Assembly: GCA_021209875.1 (NCBI GenBank)
Contig: JAGYVD010000004.1
Location: 2,480,001-2,544,000, forward strand
Direction: 5' to 3'
Source of the DNA: Rosellinia necatrix
Lineage: Eukaryota; Ascomycota; Sordariomycetes; Xylariales; Xylariaceae
DNA: 64,000 bases
Shown one piece after another: positions 36,060-50,200 of the stretch; within the stretch, counting starts at the first letter, position 1; the number at the start of each line of letters is the position of its first letter. Both the position numbers and the translations under genes were made by a program. Under the pieces are notes generated by a model, which saw only the letters and a program-made list of their open reading frames with translations, was not told where the DNA came from and searched no databases.

Positions 36060-37180
36060 GCTTTAACGCGTTGTATATAGGCTCATACTGTCATCGTAGA
36101 TGTACGCGCTATGTGATATTCATGTATTTTATGATATTATTTTGGCCTAGATCTGATTTTCCAATTCGGCTGGCACATGGCTAAATGGTTTATCCAATAC
36201 AAGGGGTCTGTTGCAGAGTTGGGGCTCAAACCTTGAACCGGTGATGGATCTCTTGCTGGCACGATCGTGTTTACATCGGTTTCGCAGCGACTACCACTGG
36301 GTCGAGGCAGTTGTTCTTGAATGGCATCAGTCTGAGCCTCCGGTGTCCTTGTTTCTTATTGTTCTGGTTATTTGACGGCCGCGGCACCGTCTTGACAGAC
36401 TGGTGAAACTACGCACGGGGACATGAAGAGCACCAAGCGATGGCAACCCATCTGGGCGCGGGAATGGATCTTGATTACGAATATATAATGATAATGATAA
36501 CGATAATGGTGGTGGTGATGATGATTTGGAACGAAGTCAAATCTGACAGGGATGGTCTAATCCGTTGTCATAACCTTTTTGATCAAGGAGTAGGAAGAGT
36601 TGGATTGGATAAGTTGCTAGATAGGTAAGCTACCTTACCCTACCTACTAAATATGTGTTACCTGGTAGGTACTGGGCCTGTGGGGCCACTTAGACAATCT
36701 CGGGACCCCTCCCCCGCACCTTTTTTTTTAAAAAAAAAAAGGGCGAATAACGCGTAATTGTCTACATACATGCATGTTTACTAGAAATTATACACGTAGA
36801 TCTATAGTCATTCGCTATAATGAATCATGATTCATTCCATATATATTTCATTTTTCGCTTGACGTGCTGCATACATAGTATACATCAGCCTTGGTAAGCT
36901 TAAGCATGCAGGTGATAACTGATAACTATACTTCGTAGGTAACTAGGTACCTAGGTACGTAAAACATATGTATCAAGGTAGTTGGTACCTGAGTACATAT
37001 GTAAAGGCGGATCTAGCCGTACCTAGGGTGCCCAGGTGGTCAATGCAACATGTGAATAGGCGGGGCTAGCCCTTCAGTCAGCTTACCTGTGACCTTGGGC
37101 GACTTCATTGGTTGGCAATACTTCTTAGGTATGTCCCTTGTTTCTCGGACGGCCGGCGCCGCTCCTGCTACAATCAAGCA
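36060..37180. other. intergenic upstream of valyl-tRNA synthetase
   Basis: No gene recognised. It contains ATG/GAT simple sequence near 36485-36525, a T9A11 tract at 36721-36740 that could form a perfect hairpin or a rigid A-tract, and TACCTAGG motifs at about 36640-36670 and 36940-37030. Confidence 0.5.
36721..36740. repeat. T9A11 homopolymer palindrome
   Basis: A run of nine T followed directly by eleven A. Likely a nucleosome-excluding promoter element of poly(dA:dT) type; no direct evidence of function. Confidence 0.6.
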
Positions 37181-40100
37181 ATGCTTGCTTTGGCTTGTTG
37201 CTCTCGACCTCCACGGCCAGGTAAGCTGCCGCGCCTAACGAGACTCGCGAGGATGGCGGTAGCACCGGCATCGACAGCGTCGGAGGCCGCGACGGGCAAG
37301 AAGAATACACCATCGAAAACGCCGTCGAAAACGCCGTCGAAAACGCCGTCGAAAACGCCGTCGAAAACGCCGGCGCCGGTCCTTGCGCCATTCCTCGCGC
37401 CATTCCTCGCGCCATTCCAGGACCCGACCACGCCCGGCGACAAGAAGATCCTCCAGCCGTTCGAACACGACCACTTCAGCGCCTACAGCCCCAGAGCCGT
37501 CGAGTCGTCGTGGTACCAGTGGTGGGAGAAGTCGGGCTTCTTCCAGCCCCGGTCGGAGCCCTCCTCCGACGCTACTCCCTCTTCTGCTCCCTCTTCTGCT
37601 CCCTCCGACGTCACCTTCGTCGTCCCCCTGCCTCCTCCGAACGTCACCGGCGCCCTCCACTGCGGCCATGCGCTCGCCAACACGATACAAGACACCCTCG
37701 TCCGCTGGCATCGCATGCGTGGCATCTGTACCTTGTGGGTTCCCGGGTGTGACCATGCCGGTATCAGCACCCAGTCTGTTGTCGAGAAGATGCTCTGGAA
37801 GAAGGAGAGGAAGACCCGGCTCGAAATCGGCCGCGATGCCTTTACGAGGCTCGTCTGGGACTGGAAGAATGAATACCACCAGCGCATCAACGACGCACAG
37901 CGGCTCATGGGCGGTTCCATGGACTGGTCGCGTGAGGCCTTCACCATGGACGAGAGCTGCACCCGCGCTACTATGGAAGCGTTCTGTCGTCTGCACGATG
38001 AGGGCCTTATATACCGGTCAGATCGCCTCGTTAACTGGTGCACGAACCTGCAGACGGCGCTGAGCTCGCTCGAGGTCGAGAATAAGGAAATCCCGGGCCG
38101 TACCTTGCTCGATGTTCCCGGCTACGAGAGAAAGGTCGCCTTTGGCGAAATGACATACTTCCAATACCCTATAGAAGGCACAAGTTTGTTTGTCGAGGTT
38201 GCTACTACGAGACCGGAGACCATGCTGGGCGACACGGGTATCGCTGTTCACCCGGACGACAAGCGCTATGCCCACCTTGTCGGCAAGTATGCACGTCACC
38301 CCTTCACCGATCGTCTCCTTAAGATTGTAGCAGACAGCTACGTCGACCCGGGGCTCGGAACCGGCGCGGTCAAACTCACGCCCGCCCATGACTACAACGA
38401 TTACCAGCTGGGGAAACGACATGGTTTGGATTTTATCAACGTCTTGAACGGGGACGGAACCATGAATGAAAACGCCGGACCCTCTTTCCACGGCCAGAAA
38501 AGGTTCGATTGCCGGTATCAGGTCGTCGAAGAGTTAACCAAACTCGGCCTATTTGTTAAGAAAGAATCTCATGCCATGACGGTACCATTATGTGAGAAGA
38601 CCCGCGATGTCATTGAACCGTTGATGAAAAAACAATGGTGGGTCAAGATGGAAGACATGGCAGCGGATGCCCTCAAGGTGGTGGAAGATGGCAAGATAAG
38701 GATAGCACCCGAAAGTGCCAAGAAATCATATCAGCGGTGGCTCTCGAGCATTAACGATTGGTGCATCTCCCGCCAACTCTGGTGGGGTCACCGCATACCT
38801 GCGTATCGTGTGGTGCTGGGCGACCAAGAAACATCGGAGGAGGATGACCAGTCTCATTGGGTCGTTGGCCGAACGTTAAAGGAGGCACAAGAAAAAGCGG
38901 CGTTTGCATTCCCTGGAAAGCAACTCCGTTTGGTGCAAGATCCCGACTGTCTAGACACCTGGTTTAGTTCAGGGTTGTGGCCAATGGCTACTCTCGGATG
39001 GCCAAATCAGACACCCGACTTCCGAAAGTTCTTCCCCACTAGTTTGCTCGAGACAGGCTGGGATATCAGTAAGTTGATTTACCCAATCGAAAAAAAGGAA
39101 AAAATCATTGATAGAGCTACACATAAGCATGACAGTACTGGCTGTGGGATCTTTTTGCGGAGCAGCCTGGCTAATCGGACTTGTAGTGTTCTTCTGGGTA
39201 GCCCGCATGATCATGCTTAGTATGAAACTCACCGGCTCGGTGCCTTTTCGCGAGGTTTATTGCCACAGCCTAATTCGAGACTCCGAGGGAAGAAAGATGA
39301 GCAAATCGTTGGGAAATGTGATCGACCCTTTGGACATCATCCATGGTATCGAACTCGAAGCGCTTCACGCGAAGCTCCACACAGGTAATCTAAAGGAATC
39401 GGAGATTATGAGAGCGTCTAAATATCAGAAAACCGCATTTCCTAGTGGCATTCCGGAATGTGGTGCTGACGCCTTGAGATTCACCCTTCTTTCGTACACT
39501 ACGGGCGGCGGTGATATTGGCTTCGATATTAAAGTAATGGCGGCGTATCGCCGGTTCTGTAATAAGGTATGGCAGGCGAGCAAGTATGTAATGAGTCGTC
39601 TACCAGAAAATTTCGCACCCGCTGCTCATCTCGACGTTGCCAATCTTTCAACACCCGAAAGATGGATTATACATCGCATGAACACTGCAGTTAGAGAGCT
39701 GAACGACGCGTTAGAGGCCAGGGAATTCTCAAAATCAACACAAATCGCTCATCGATTCTTCTATGATGAATTATGCGGCGTTTTCATCGAACACAGCAAG
39801 AGTATGTTGACTGTCGGAACCACAAGTGAGCAAGACAGCGTACAGCAAACTCTATACAGGTCCTTGGATGTTGCGCTCAGGCTCCTTCATCCATTCATGC
39901 CTTTTATCACTGAGGAACTTTGGCAGCGCCTCCCGCGGATGCAGTGCGAGGGCGTAAACTCACCTCCACTGTCCATCATGTTGTCACCCTATCCAGTCCC
40001 TGACAACAATCTAAATTTCGCTGCGGAGGCTGGGTCTTATGAACTTAGTCTTGAGAGTACTCGAGCAATACGGTCTCTAGCCGCCGAATATAACGTTAAG

Positions 40101-40523
40101 AGTGGCGGGATTGCTTTCATCAAAGCTATAAATGAGGCATCAAACACAAACATTGCATCCCAGATGAGCTCTATAAAGACGCTTTGTGGCAAAGTCCTCT
40201 CAAAGCTGACACTTCTGGGCCCCGGGGATGCTATACCAACCGGCTGTGCTGTATCTGTCCTGACGAACAATATCATCGTTCTTCTTAGTGTTGCTGACTT
40301 GATCCCTGACGTAGAGGCTGCGGTCAAAAAGCTACGAGTAAAACTGCAGAAAAAGCAAGCTTTGGTTATAAAACAACAAGAGGTAATCGACCGTGATGGA
40401 TTTGACAAGAGCAGCGAAGTCGTGCAGATAGCTGAAAGAACAAAGTTGGATGAGGCAAATACCGCGGTTAAAAATTACGAGAGGACGGTTGAGGAGTTCG
40501 AAAAATTGAGGTTGGAGGCTTGA
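37181..40523 (+). CDS. VAS1: valyl-tRNA synthetase (probably dual cytosolic/mitochondrial)
   Basis: Class I aminoacyl-tRNA synthetase charging tRNA-Val. Exons 37181-39068 and 39187-40523 give 1074 residues from the first ATG, or 1050 from the in-frame ATG at 37253. The first 24 residues ([20 protein letters not shown] and LARM) are basic and acid-free like a mitochondrial presequence; the second ATG would give the cytosolic form. This matches the known two-start arrangement of yeast VAS1. Seen: [15 protein letters not shown] (HIGH-type motif HCGH at 160-163), the editing-domain segment [31 protein letters not shown] formed exactly by the splice, and [12 protein letters not shown] (K666-S670). 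The anticodon-binding domain and a C-terminal coiled coil ([20 protein letters not shown]) follow. The leader also carries a five-fold TPSK repeat. A candidate 57-nt in-frame intron lies at 37221-37277. Confidence 0.95.
37313..37418 (+). repeat. 12-bp coding minisatellites in the valyl-tRNA synthetase leader
   Basis: Two adjacent tandem arrays inside the coding sequence. About five copies of the 12-mer TCGAAAACGCCG (37313-37371) encode repeated TPSK. Nearly three copies of GCGCCATTCCTC (37385-37418) encode repeated APFL. Both keep frame at any copy number, so length variation is tolerated. Confidence 0.85.
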
Positions 40524-41283
40524 AATAAATAGAACTGTAAGCCCCTTCTATTTGCTCCATAGAAGCCAGAAAGACCAGCAAAGGCCCTGCTGGGGATCTT
40601 AAAATCGACCAAAATATCGGAGATGCATGAAATTGCTGGGTCGTACTATTAATAAGTAGTGCCCTTTGTTTGGTTGCCTGAGGTCCCTGGCACGTGGTCT
40701 TTCTTTGTACCTGCTCGGTTCACCAGTCAATAGATACTCCTCTCCAAATACCTACCCAAGCTCTGCATCGACCAATTGATTGAGTGTGGTATCATCGCGC
40801 TAAACAAATTTAAACACCAACGTCTTGAGGCCCTCACTGATTCCTACGAAGGTTGCCTTGAGTCATTCATCACGGTTGAGGTTCCTCAAGGCTTCTAACG
40901 TGTGTTTCTAACGCTGCAATATTATCTTCGCTGCATTGTAACTGGGAGATCAAGAATGTCCATGGCCGAGCAGCCATGTAAGTGCCTTAAAATCTCTCTT
41001 TTGCAATTTAATAAGTCGAAATGATTTTTAAACATAGAGAGGTATTTAGGCGTCTTCAATAATATGTAAAAGCACTGCATAGGCGTGGTAACTGAGCGCA
41101 AAAAGCTCATGTATTTAGTTTCTACTCTATGGTAGCCGTTTATGTCCCGAAACTTTTCTCTCAAAACCTATTGCCTTGCCCATGTTCCCTTCATGAACAA
41201 CTACCGAAACGCCGCTATACTCCAGCCTAATGCACAACCGGCGCTAAGGAAGGACAACTACCGCCTAAAGAATAATTCATTAT
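40524..41283. other. convergent 3' region between VAS1 and TRA1
   Basis: No gene recognised. It should hold both 3' untranslated regions and terminators. Confidence 0.55.
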
Positions 41284-44200
41284 CTACAAATACGGCATCC
41301 AAAGTGCATCGCATTGAGCAAGATTCATCGGGTTCACTGCTCTAGCGATGAGATCGATGACTGTCTGGTTCGCTGGAAGGCTCCCCACAGGTGGCTGTGC
41401 CAGGCTGAGTGCGCGTTTGACAACCATGTCACAATTTGTCTGAACAGTCTCACGCAGCTGTGTCTCGTTGAGATGAATGGCGCGGTGGCTACCAGTGAAC
41501 CAGAATATGACTTCATCCCGCACAAGCAAGGTCAATGCGTGCTCGAGCTCAAACTCGGGCTCCGTGAGACACCGGGCAATCGCCATGATTGAACAACTAA
41601 AGATACCTTCGGTAGCTAAAGGACCCATTAACGTTTGCAGGTTGGGAGAGAGACGAAAGGGCACCGGTTCGGGGTTGTGGAAAAAGGGCTTGCCGGCGGC
41701 CATGAGAGACATAAGTTCAGATCCCCAAATTTTGCCGGATCCACGTGCTATGTTCATCTTGTGGGGATAACGTCCGGTCATGTATAAAATGTATGTCATG
41801 AACGTGAGAGCGGATAGCTGGTACGAAAATCGTCGGCGGAACAACCAGAAATCTGAGTATTCCGGGAATATGGACTGGAAATACTGTAGCGCGACAGTGT
41901 GAGGTACCCATTTCTCTTGAATCGCAGAGAATACTTCGAGGCGAGCTGTTGTTGTTTGCTCGGGTGGTTTCTGAGGAATTTTGTTAATCAGTGGGTACGA
42001 GGATTGTGCTAGAAGGAAACTTACGGCTCCCTTTGGTTCAATGAGCCCTCTTAATTTTTCCATTGTAAACATGACCGGCTCATCCTTCTGCATGTCGTGG
42101 CGCCGACAATGATCTTCATAAACTCCCTGTAGAGTGATGTACGAAGTGTCTTCTTGGACAATCCTAATATGAGGGGCTAAGGGGATCATAAGGGGAACTG
42201 TGAATTGTAGATCACGTCGACGGCTCTCCTTTTTCTTAGCTAAAGTCTGGTTTAGATGTCGGAAGAGCTGCAAGATCCTTTCTTCTCGACGGCAATGCCT
42301 CGCAGCGGGGTGCTGTATGGCAAATGGGTGTATGCTACCATCATGGCCACGTATCTTGAGTCGGCGGTGGGATACGCCTATGGCTCTCACCAGGTCAACG
42401 TTGGGTAAAAACCGATCGATACGGATGAAATCTTGGTTCTTATCCTTGTGTTGTAGATACTGTCCGGGGACCTCAACGTCATCAAACTTGAGATATCTAA
42501 ATTCACTGAGATGCCGAGAATACGTTTCTAGATGGGCAAGTGGATCTCTGAGGTCGAGCTTTTCTTCGAACTTATCGCGCCATTTTCGTAGCTTGTGAAT
42601 GTATTCGTACATTGTGGGTTTAACAGTTACAAAATCTGCCTCGAACGATTTCTTGATGTGAGCCGGAAGAATCGTCTCCGCAAAGCGTGTGATATTAGTT
42701 TCCGTCGCAGTTGGTAATTTGACGTCTTTCGCATAGGAGGCTGGCATGCGGCTCACATAAGCCAGACCATCGTTGAGAAGTGCAACAATAAGTCGATATG
42801 CATCTTCATCGGGTGGGCACTTGAAGTATTTCTGAATCTGGTCGACTGTAGTTTCCATGGACAGAGCAAGAAGGGGGAAGGCCGTCTTAAGAACAGACAT
42901 AATCTCTTCGGTATGCTCCCAAGGCGGCTTCTTTTGGCCGATTATTGAGGTAGCAGCGTCCTTTGATGGTGGTTGTTGTTCACCACTTCCGTTATTGTTG
43001 ACTATATTGGCATCAGTTGGCTCTGTCTTGTGTTGCAGATTGTTTTCGCCGTTCGAGGTTCGCGGCCGAGACAATGGCTCTGGTTTCGTTTGAGGAGCTT
43101 CCTGTTTAGTCTGAGATGGAGAGCTGCTTGGCTTTCTGTTCGCCGTGGCGGGTTGAGCGCGTTGCCGAGCTCTCTCTCTAGCCTCCTGATTTTTCTTGAT
43201 CACCAGCATATCTTCCCGGTTGGTCCTGAGTTGGAAGTAAAGAGACTGCGGGTACGCCTTCGCAATTTTAAGTAGTATCCCGTGGACCTTGGGTGCTTCT
43301 TTATGACCGAGACCGGTTAACAGCTGTGGAATAAATGTGATCCAATACCAAACTGGGGTTTCTCCTTTATGGTCGTCAAAGCCTGACGCTATGGTTCCAT
43401 TGGAATCATCAAGACTTAACAGCCATAATATGCGTGCGATTAGCTTCCGGGCTTTGCTGCTCTTGTAACTACCGATGGCCTGGAGATATGAGCACACGGC
43501 TTGCCGGGCAGAATTTGTATCTGACGGCTCCGCCTTGAATTTTCGATCGTTGAAGTAGCCCCATTCAGCCCAAGCCTTAGCTTTGCTAATATCATAGTAT
43601 AGCGCTGTTCCATAAGCTCCATCAGCCTCGCTATGCTGCCCTAGCTTCTCGAGGAACATCCCTTTGAGCGTATAGAATTCGGCCTTCTGCTGATTATTGA
43701 AATAGTTTAGGTTAGTATTGTTGATCACATCTAAACCACTCGAAAGTTCTTCGGGATTCTCATAATGACATCTGGCCTGTTCTCGTAACTTAAGGAAAGC
43801 TTCTTGGATCTCGATGTTGGGTAGTGTATAAATACGACTGAGATGGTTTATGCAGACATCAGCCAGGCTGTGCTTTCGGGCAACGTGCGCAAATCGATTG
43901 ATTATCCATGCAGTCTCGTGGTAGCCGCGGTATGCGAACGAGGAGCCGTTGGCGTTCTGACCTTGCGGGTGTAATAATTGCAGATAAGTATTGTTGATCA
44001 AGCCAAAGATATGTTGCCGCCAAGTGACTAGATCTTGCCAATCAGTGATGTCATCCCAGGTGTTGGGTAGGCGATCTCTCCAAGCTCCAAGGAGAAGCTT
44101 TAGCTCGCCTGATTTGACATCTAGGTTGCCTTGATTGGTATTCGCCAAGCTCTGACAGATGACACTAGCATCATGGAGCTCCACGAGTTGTTGGAAATTA

Positions 44201-47200
44201 TGCAGCATAGGAATGTGAGCGGCAGTGAGACGTTTGGGAAGCTGATGCCATTTCCGAATCGCAAGCTGGATGGCTTCGTCACAAATACGGTTAAAGTCCG
44301 GAACCGTTTCTTGCTTGTTGTGCAATTTGAGTAGTGACATGAACCCTTGGAAGAACGTTCGTCGAGAAGTCGGGGCGTCCATAACGCCCTTGATGAGCAT
44401 GTCCAAGCTGTCACGATGCTCCTGCGTTTGCCACGTCTCAATGTTTCTCCAGGCGCATTCAAGCAAAAGATCTTGTAAATTTTCATGTTTCGCGAAGTCT
44501 TGCAATATGTCCCATTGCTGAAGCTTTTGTGCACAGAGAATCCAATGATCCTCCCAAAGCATGTACTCGCCTTGCGAGAATGGAATCACGCCGGTACGAG
44601 CCTTGATTTGGGCGGCTTCGTACATCCTCTGAGCCTTGTCCCACATTCCATTTTGTTCATACGATAGAGCGGCGTTGGTCTCCACGAACTGGCATCGCCG
44701 ACGCCACGTTCCATAGAATAGGTCATCTTCCTTTAGATTGGAGTACAGATCAACAAGCGCATCAAGATTGCTTTCTCTGACGGTAATAGAGTCGATTTCA
44801 GGCTTGATGGCGGATTTTTCTAGTTGAACCATAGCAGTGTACCAAGCGTCGTAAGTTTTGGCACCAAATTTGAGAATATGTGGAGGGATTTTGCACTCCG
44901 GCCATGATTTGGCTGCACCCATCAGCAGAGTTTGGACGACATTCGGGCGTCTATCCATTTGGCGAGAATGATAGTCCTTGGAGAGTAATATAACTAGACC
45001 TTTCTCAACGTCGGTCTTCTCTTCACGTGCGGTGGCGGCCCAGAACATTGGGAACAAAGCAACCCAAAGTTCATGGGCTAGGTTGCTATCGACATGCTGA
45101 AGCTGCGCAATTGGATCGATCACATCTCGTAACTTAACTTCACCCAGTTCAGCAACGAACCTTCTATGATTGGCCATAAACTTGTCGTAACTGTCATCCG
45201 CCATTGCCTGGGGTTCCCGAATGTCGCTGGCATAAGCGCTGAATACGAGTGAGGCGGGAAGCGTTCGAAAGTCCTCATGGTCCAGTTGAATGTTGGCGTT
45301 CATTTCGACAGCCCCGAGGAGGAGTTGATTGGCTTGGGCTAGCCAGAAAGAATCCGCAAGTGTGTCCCAGTTCTGTGATGTGATTACATATGATAGGCGA
45401 GCCGTTGCAGTTTTAGAAAGACTCTTATCAAAAATGGACATGAATCGATTGCGCATCTCAACATCCTGCGCGCGTGTTCCGATCAAAAAGGCATGTTCCA
45501 TACGTACAGTAAGCTCCGTCCGAGTAATTCTAGGGTCTTCGTAGATGCGGATCACAAGGTCGAGAAAATTTGCTAGCATGGTTGGGTCAGGGCGGTGCTC
45601 AAATGTGAGCATTTTATGCAACACCGCTGTTTTCTCCTTAAGGGTAGGCCAGGTGCCCTCGGCTCGAAATACCCAGCCTTCGACCATCTCCAGAATTTTT
45701 TCGCAGAGTGTGTTGTCTTGCGATTTCTCAACAAGAGTGGCCAAAACACTGAGGAATGGTCTTCGATTATCAGCTAGACTTTCCATGCGCAAGGCCGTCA
45801 CCTCGATCGCCTTGATCATGAGATCAGTCTGAATCTTTAAATCGTAGGGCGTCATCTCTCCATTTTGAGCATTCTGTTCCTGAGGGCGCATTGCATTCGC
45901 GGCGAGTTGATGCGAAGTTATGCTGGTCCAATGCTGAACATGATCCCTGGCGAGTTTAGTCTGCAAAGCCTTCATCAGCGCTGGAATGTGCGGATCGATG
46001 GTTGCAGGTTTGCGACGGCCTAGCGACCATAAAACATTGACGCCGGCGCCATATTGAGAGTTCGCCATGGTTTCTGTTGCGAGAGTAGACAGGAAGGTGA
46101 TTATCTCGGATGTGGGCGCTTCAGATTCGCCCTCTGCGTCCGCATCTTCCATAGGCACATCTTCTGGTACAGCATCTAGTACTCGATGTACAGTGGATTT
46201 AATTTCGCGACCACCGTCAAATTCTTTGTCAGCGAAATGCAAACAATCTTGAATTTCGGGGTTTTCTGTCTTCAGGCATTTCTCAAGAACCTTTTGCACT
46301 GATGGCATACTTCTTAATATCCACTCATCCGATTTTGAATTAAGAATGATGCGCACTACTTGCAATGTGTTTATAATGTTGGTGATAAACTTCTCATCAT
46401 AAGTCTCTTTATCAGAAGGGTCGGAATTCAATATCTTGGCTGTTCTTTCGCTTGCCAAAACTAATTCAGTAATGGCGGGAAATAGGTCCACATCCAGATC
46501 ACCCCAGCAATGAGGCTGTAACAGATTGTAGAGAAGCGACATCGCTTTCATACAAAGTTCTGTGGATTGAGCCGGTAAAATATGTCCCGATGTGGTGAGA
46601 TCCCTTGGCTTTACCGAAGGAAGCTTATATCTCTCGTTCAATTGAGCGATAAATTCAATAAGGTACTTGATCATCTTTAGCCGGAATGCCTGAGGAATTT
46701 GAAACTCGGATCTCTCAACCAGAGCTGTTTGGCGGGCGGTTGGGGGGGATGACATGGCTATGTCACTCTCTAATTTCCGTTTCCTAGAATTCGGGGATTC
46801 TGAGAAAGCGCGAAGTGGTGCGATAGGTTTCCCTCCAATCCGCCTTTGTTCCCACTCCCATATTAACCACATCATATTAAGTGCTAACTTTTTGCTCTCG
46901 TTAGAAGACGTCTGTGACGAAGACACCTTTCGAAGTGAAGTAATTATCAAGAGAGCGAATTTATCTCTAGATTCGTAAAACAGATCGGGGTGTCTGACTA
47001 GGAAGTGGAAAATATTCGTCATTTGTTGGACGTTTTGGCCCTCTTCGGCTAAAATGCGTCGAGGTGCCATAGCCCACACCGCATTGCGGTCTCCGGGTAC
47101 CGTGTTACATCGCTTGGGCAACACAGGAGCCATAAGTTCCAAAGCTTGAGTGACAAGAGCGCGACCTTCGTTCTGATTTGTCCTTAAAAGGGAGTAATAA

Positions 47201-50200
47201 ACTTGGGTTACTATTTTCGGTGGAGTCTCGTAATGTGCAATAAAGTACCCTATAACCACGTAGGCAGCGTGTTTGTTTATTACATCATCGAGTCGAATAT
47301 AAGTCCAACCAAATTTGATTATGTCCTTTCTGGCGTCCTGGAGAATAGCGTGATGGTACTTGACGAGTATAGCAGACAGTTGCAAGACCTCCATTCTAGT
47401 GTGATCAATCCCTGGTTGAGCAAGGTCGTCTTGCGGATCTCCGAGATTCACTTTCCATATCCTGAGGTTGATAGAGTCAATCACCGACTTATCCATGAGC
47501 CTCTGGGGACGAAACGGATCCGAAGGGTCCCAGTGTAACATGATGTCCATGGCAATAATTGGATTGACAATATTGCGGAGGAGGAAGCATTTGGTCTTCT
47601 GGCTGACTTGTTTTCCTGCATATAAATCCAGACAGCGCATGATGATAGACTTCCAGAATTCAATAGAATCACTGCAAATCACATGCTTGTAAAGGTATGC
47701 AAAAACAGATGGGGTCGCACGTAGTTCTTCCGCGGTGATAGAGTCGATCAAGCTGAACAGAGGGTCGAGGTCTCTGGGCTTTAGTGATATTGACTCTGTA
47801 AAAATGCTCATCAACTGTTCTGCAGCTTGGTCGGCAGGTAAGCGCAGGTTTGGGGGAAGGGTGTTCAATCGAAGATGGCGCTCTAGAGCTTTCCCAAACT
47901 GCTTTAACGTGTTGATGATGTCTCCCCGCTCTCTCCGCTCCATCCAGCTTCGCGCGTCTTCAAACTGACTAAGTGAGCTAAGGATATTGATCGTGTTGAT
48001 AACCGACACAAATTTAGTATCCCGAGAGCTACCCCATGCTTGGCTACAGATAGATATCAGAGGACCAAGATTAGCGGTAGCGTGGTCACGAAGCGGTTTA
48101 CTGTCAGGGTGCGAGAGTACCTGTGCCAGGAACCTGCCATATTTGATATCCTCAAGCTTCCCACTCAGGAAATCCCAGACCTCAGCGGGATACCGGTTGA
48201 GGAATTTGTACAAGGGCGGACGAAAGGGACTATGGTGAGTACGCCGTAACTTATCCTCGAGCTCGAGACAGGTATCGATGAGTCTTTCCTTGAACTGTTC
48301 GGCGGCCGGTGGCAACAGATGAAAAATATTAAAAACAGCCGCGATAACCTTCATCTGACTATCTTGCTCGAAGAAGGTGAACGAAATCTGCTGCAGAATA
48401 TTGGGGTCTGCAAGCACCTTAATATGATCGAGGAGCCTGGACCCAATCTCGACCTTAAAGTACGTTGTTAACAGGCGTAAGAGTCTTGCCAAATTGTCCA
48501 ACCCATGGGTGCTTAGCCGTTTCGGCTCTTGCAAATTGGCCAGTACAGGCCGGAGACCTTGTTGGAGGAGATCCTTGGGTAGTTTGTTGGTCTGTAACAA
48601 AACGGCCTTGATAGCATCATTAGCAGCTTCAATTGTAGGTTTCGACTCCGAATACAAGCATTTGAAGAAGACCGACACCACCTTCGTCCGTGTAGGGTTA
48701 TTTTGGCCTTTCTGGAAGTCCTCAAAACCCATCGCCTTGCTTAGAATCTTAATGCAAGCAACACGAAGATTGACAATTGATTCGTGTGTTCGAAACTCGG
48801 CAGGTTTGCCGGCAAGAGACTCGTCGGTGGCATCAGCGAGAGCCAGTGACTCCATAAGTAACCGGTTAAGATGGTCATCGAAAGAGACGAAATTGCTTTT
48901 AAGGCTCATATAATATGCGATAGCATCTATGTACCCAATTTGAGTCGCGAAGGGTAAAGCTCGGAGGGGCTTGGCGTATATTGGCGACAGCAGTCGATCT
49001 TTATGGGGCTCAACCACCTCCCAGACTTCCGCGTTAGTCGCATTAGCAATAATCTCGAGAGATCTCCTTGCTGTACCCCGAACGTGCTTGTTCATATGCG
49101 ACAGCTCGTCGTTGAAGAACATGCAAATTTGGGCCAATCGTATCTGTTTAGTTTGGGTCTGCCCCGGCGGTATCGGGGGAGCTAGCGCATCTTCCTTCTT
49201 CACATTCTTGGTAATCTGTCGCAAGAGGATCTCGAGGGTGACTTGAGCCGAACAACGAGTTTTCTCCGGAAGATCCTGGGGCATGTCCTTAATGACGTAC
49301 ATCAAGGCTCTCAGCAACTCCAAATGTTTCATTATGAGCCAGGAATCCCCAAGTTGGACCTGATCAAGAAGATACTTGATGCCAAGCGTGCCACCAGCCT
49401 TGGTATACCATTCTTCTTCAAAACATGCGTGGCAGAAAATCTTGGTGAGATGCATGAAAAAGCCAAAATTGCCAATCTCAACCGAGTCTCCTAATATCGT
49501 CGTCGTCGAGTCATAGACTGCTCTGACGGCCCGGAAAGCTGCGTCTCGGACCTCTGGAAGTTCTGATGCGAGCGATTCTGCGATAGCATCCCCCAGAACC
49601 CGAGCATCAACGAATAGTGGCCCTTCGCCAGCCGTGGGGTCAAATGGGCTGATCTCCTTCTTGAGATCAACGAGGGCACGGCCCACTTCAATGATGGTAA
49701 AATGCCGGCAAATATTCCCGAGGAATATCTCAGCTTCTTCACGAAATTCGGGGACCGATTCGGCAAACATGATCGCCTTAATGAGCCGCTTCATAACAGT
49801 GTCCTCCTCAAGCTTCTTAGCAACAGAACGCTCCTTGTTTGAAGCTTCAAAAGCGCTAAAATCAGCTGCTGGCGTCTTAGCGTAGAAATCCTGTATCTGA
49901 AGACGAACGAGTCGTGGAAGATCCTCCGGCAGTTGATCGATACCAATACGCAACTTGATCTGAGCTTTGATGAGTTGCAATGCTTGTTTCTTGTAGTATG
50001 CATCTTGCTGCTTCACGCTGTTTAGCTTGGATGGTTTCGGAACTTCCATTAATTTGCGGACCGCAACATCAATTCCGAGCCCAGCTGGAAAGGCTCGGTC
50101 TTTTTTCGACCCAATAAGCCGCATGTCGAAACTCGCCGGGTCATCGGCGTACCGCTGGTAATTGACCGGAAGAATCTCGGTCATGAATTTCCGATTCCTC

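Noticed and set aside
37235..37996. 253-residue open frame antisense to valyl-tRNA synthetase
   Set aside because: Mirror of GC-rich coding DNA with repeats; composition is Arg/Gly-rich and lacks any motif.
40037..40408. Antisense frame opposite the valyl-tRNA synthetase C-terminus
   Set aside because: Mirror of the coding strand, with no recognisable content.
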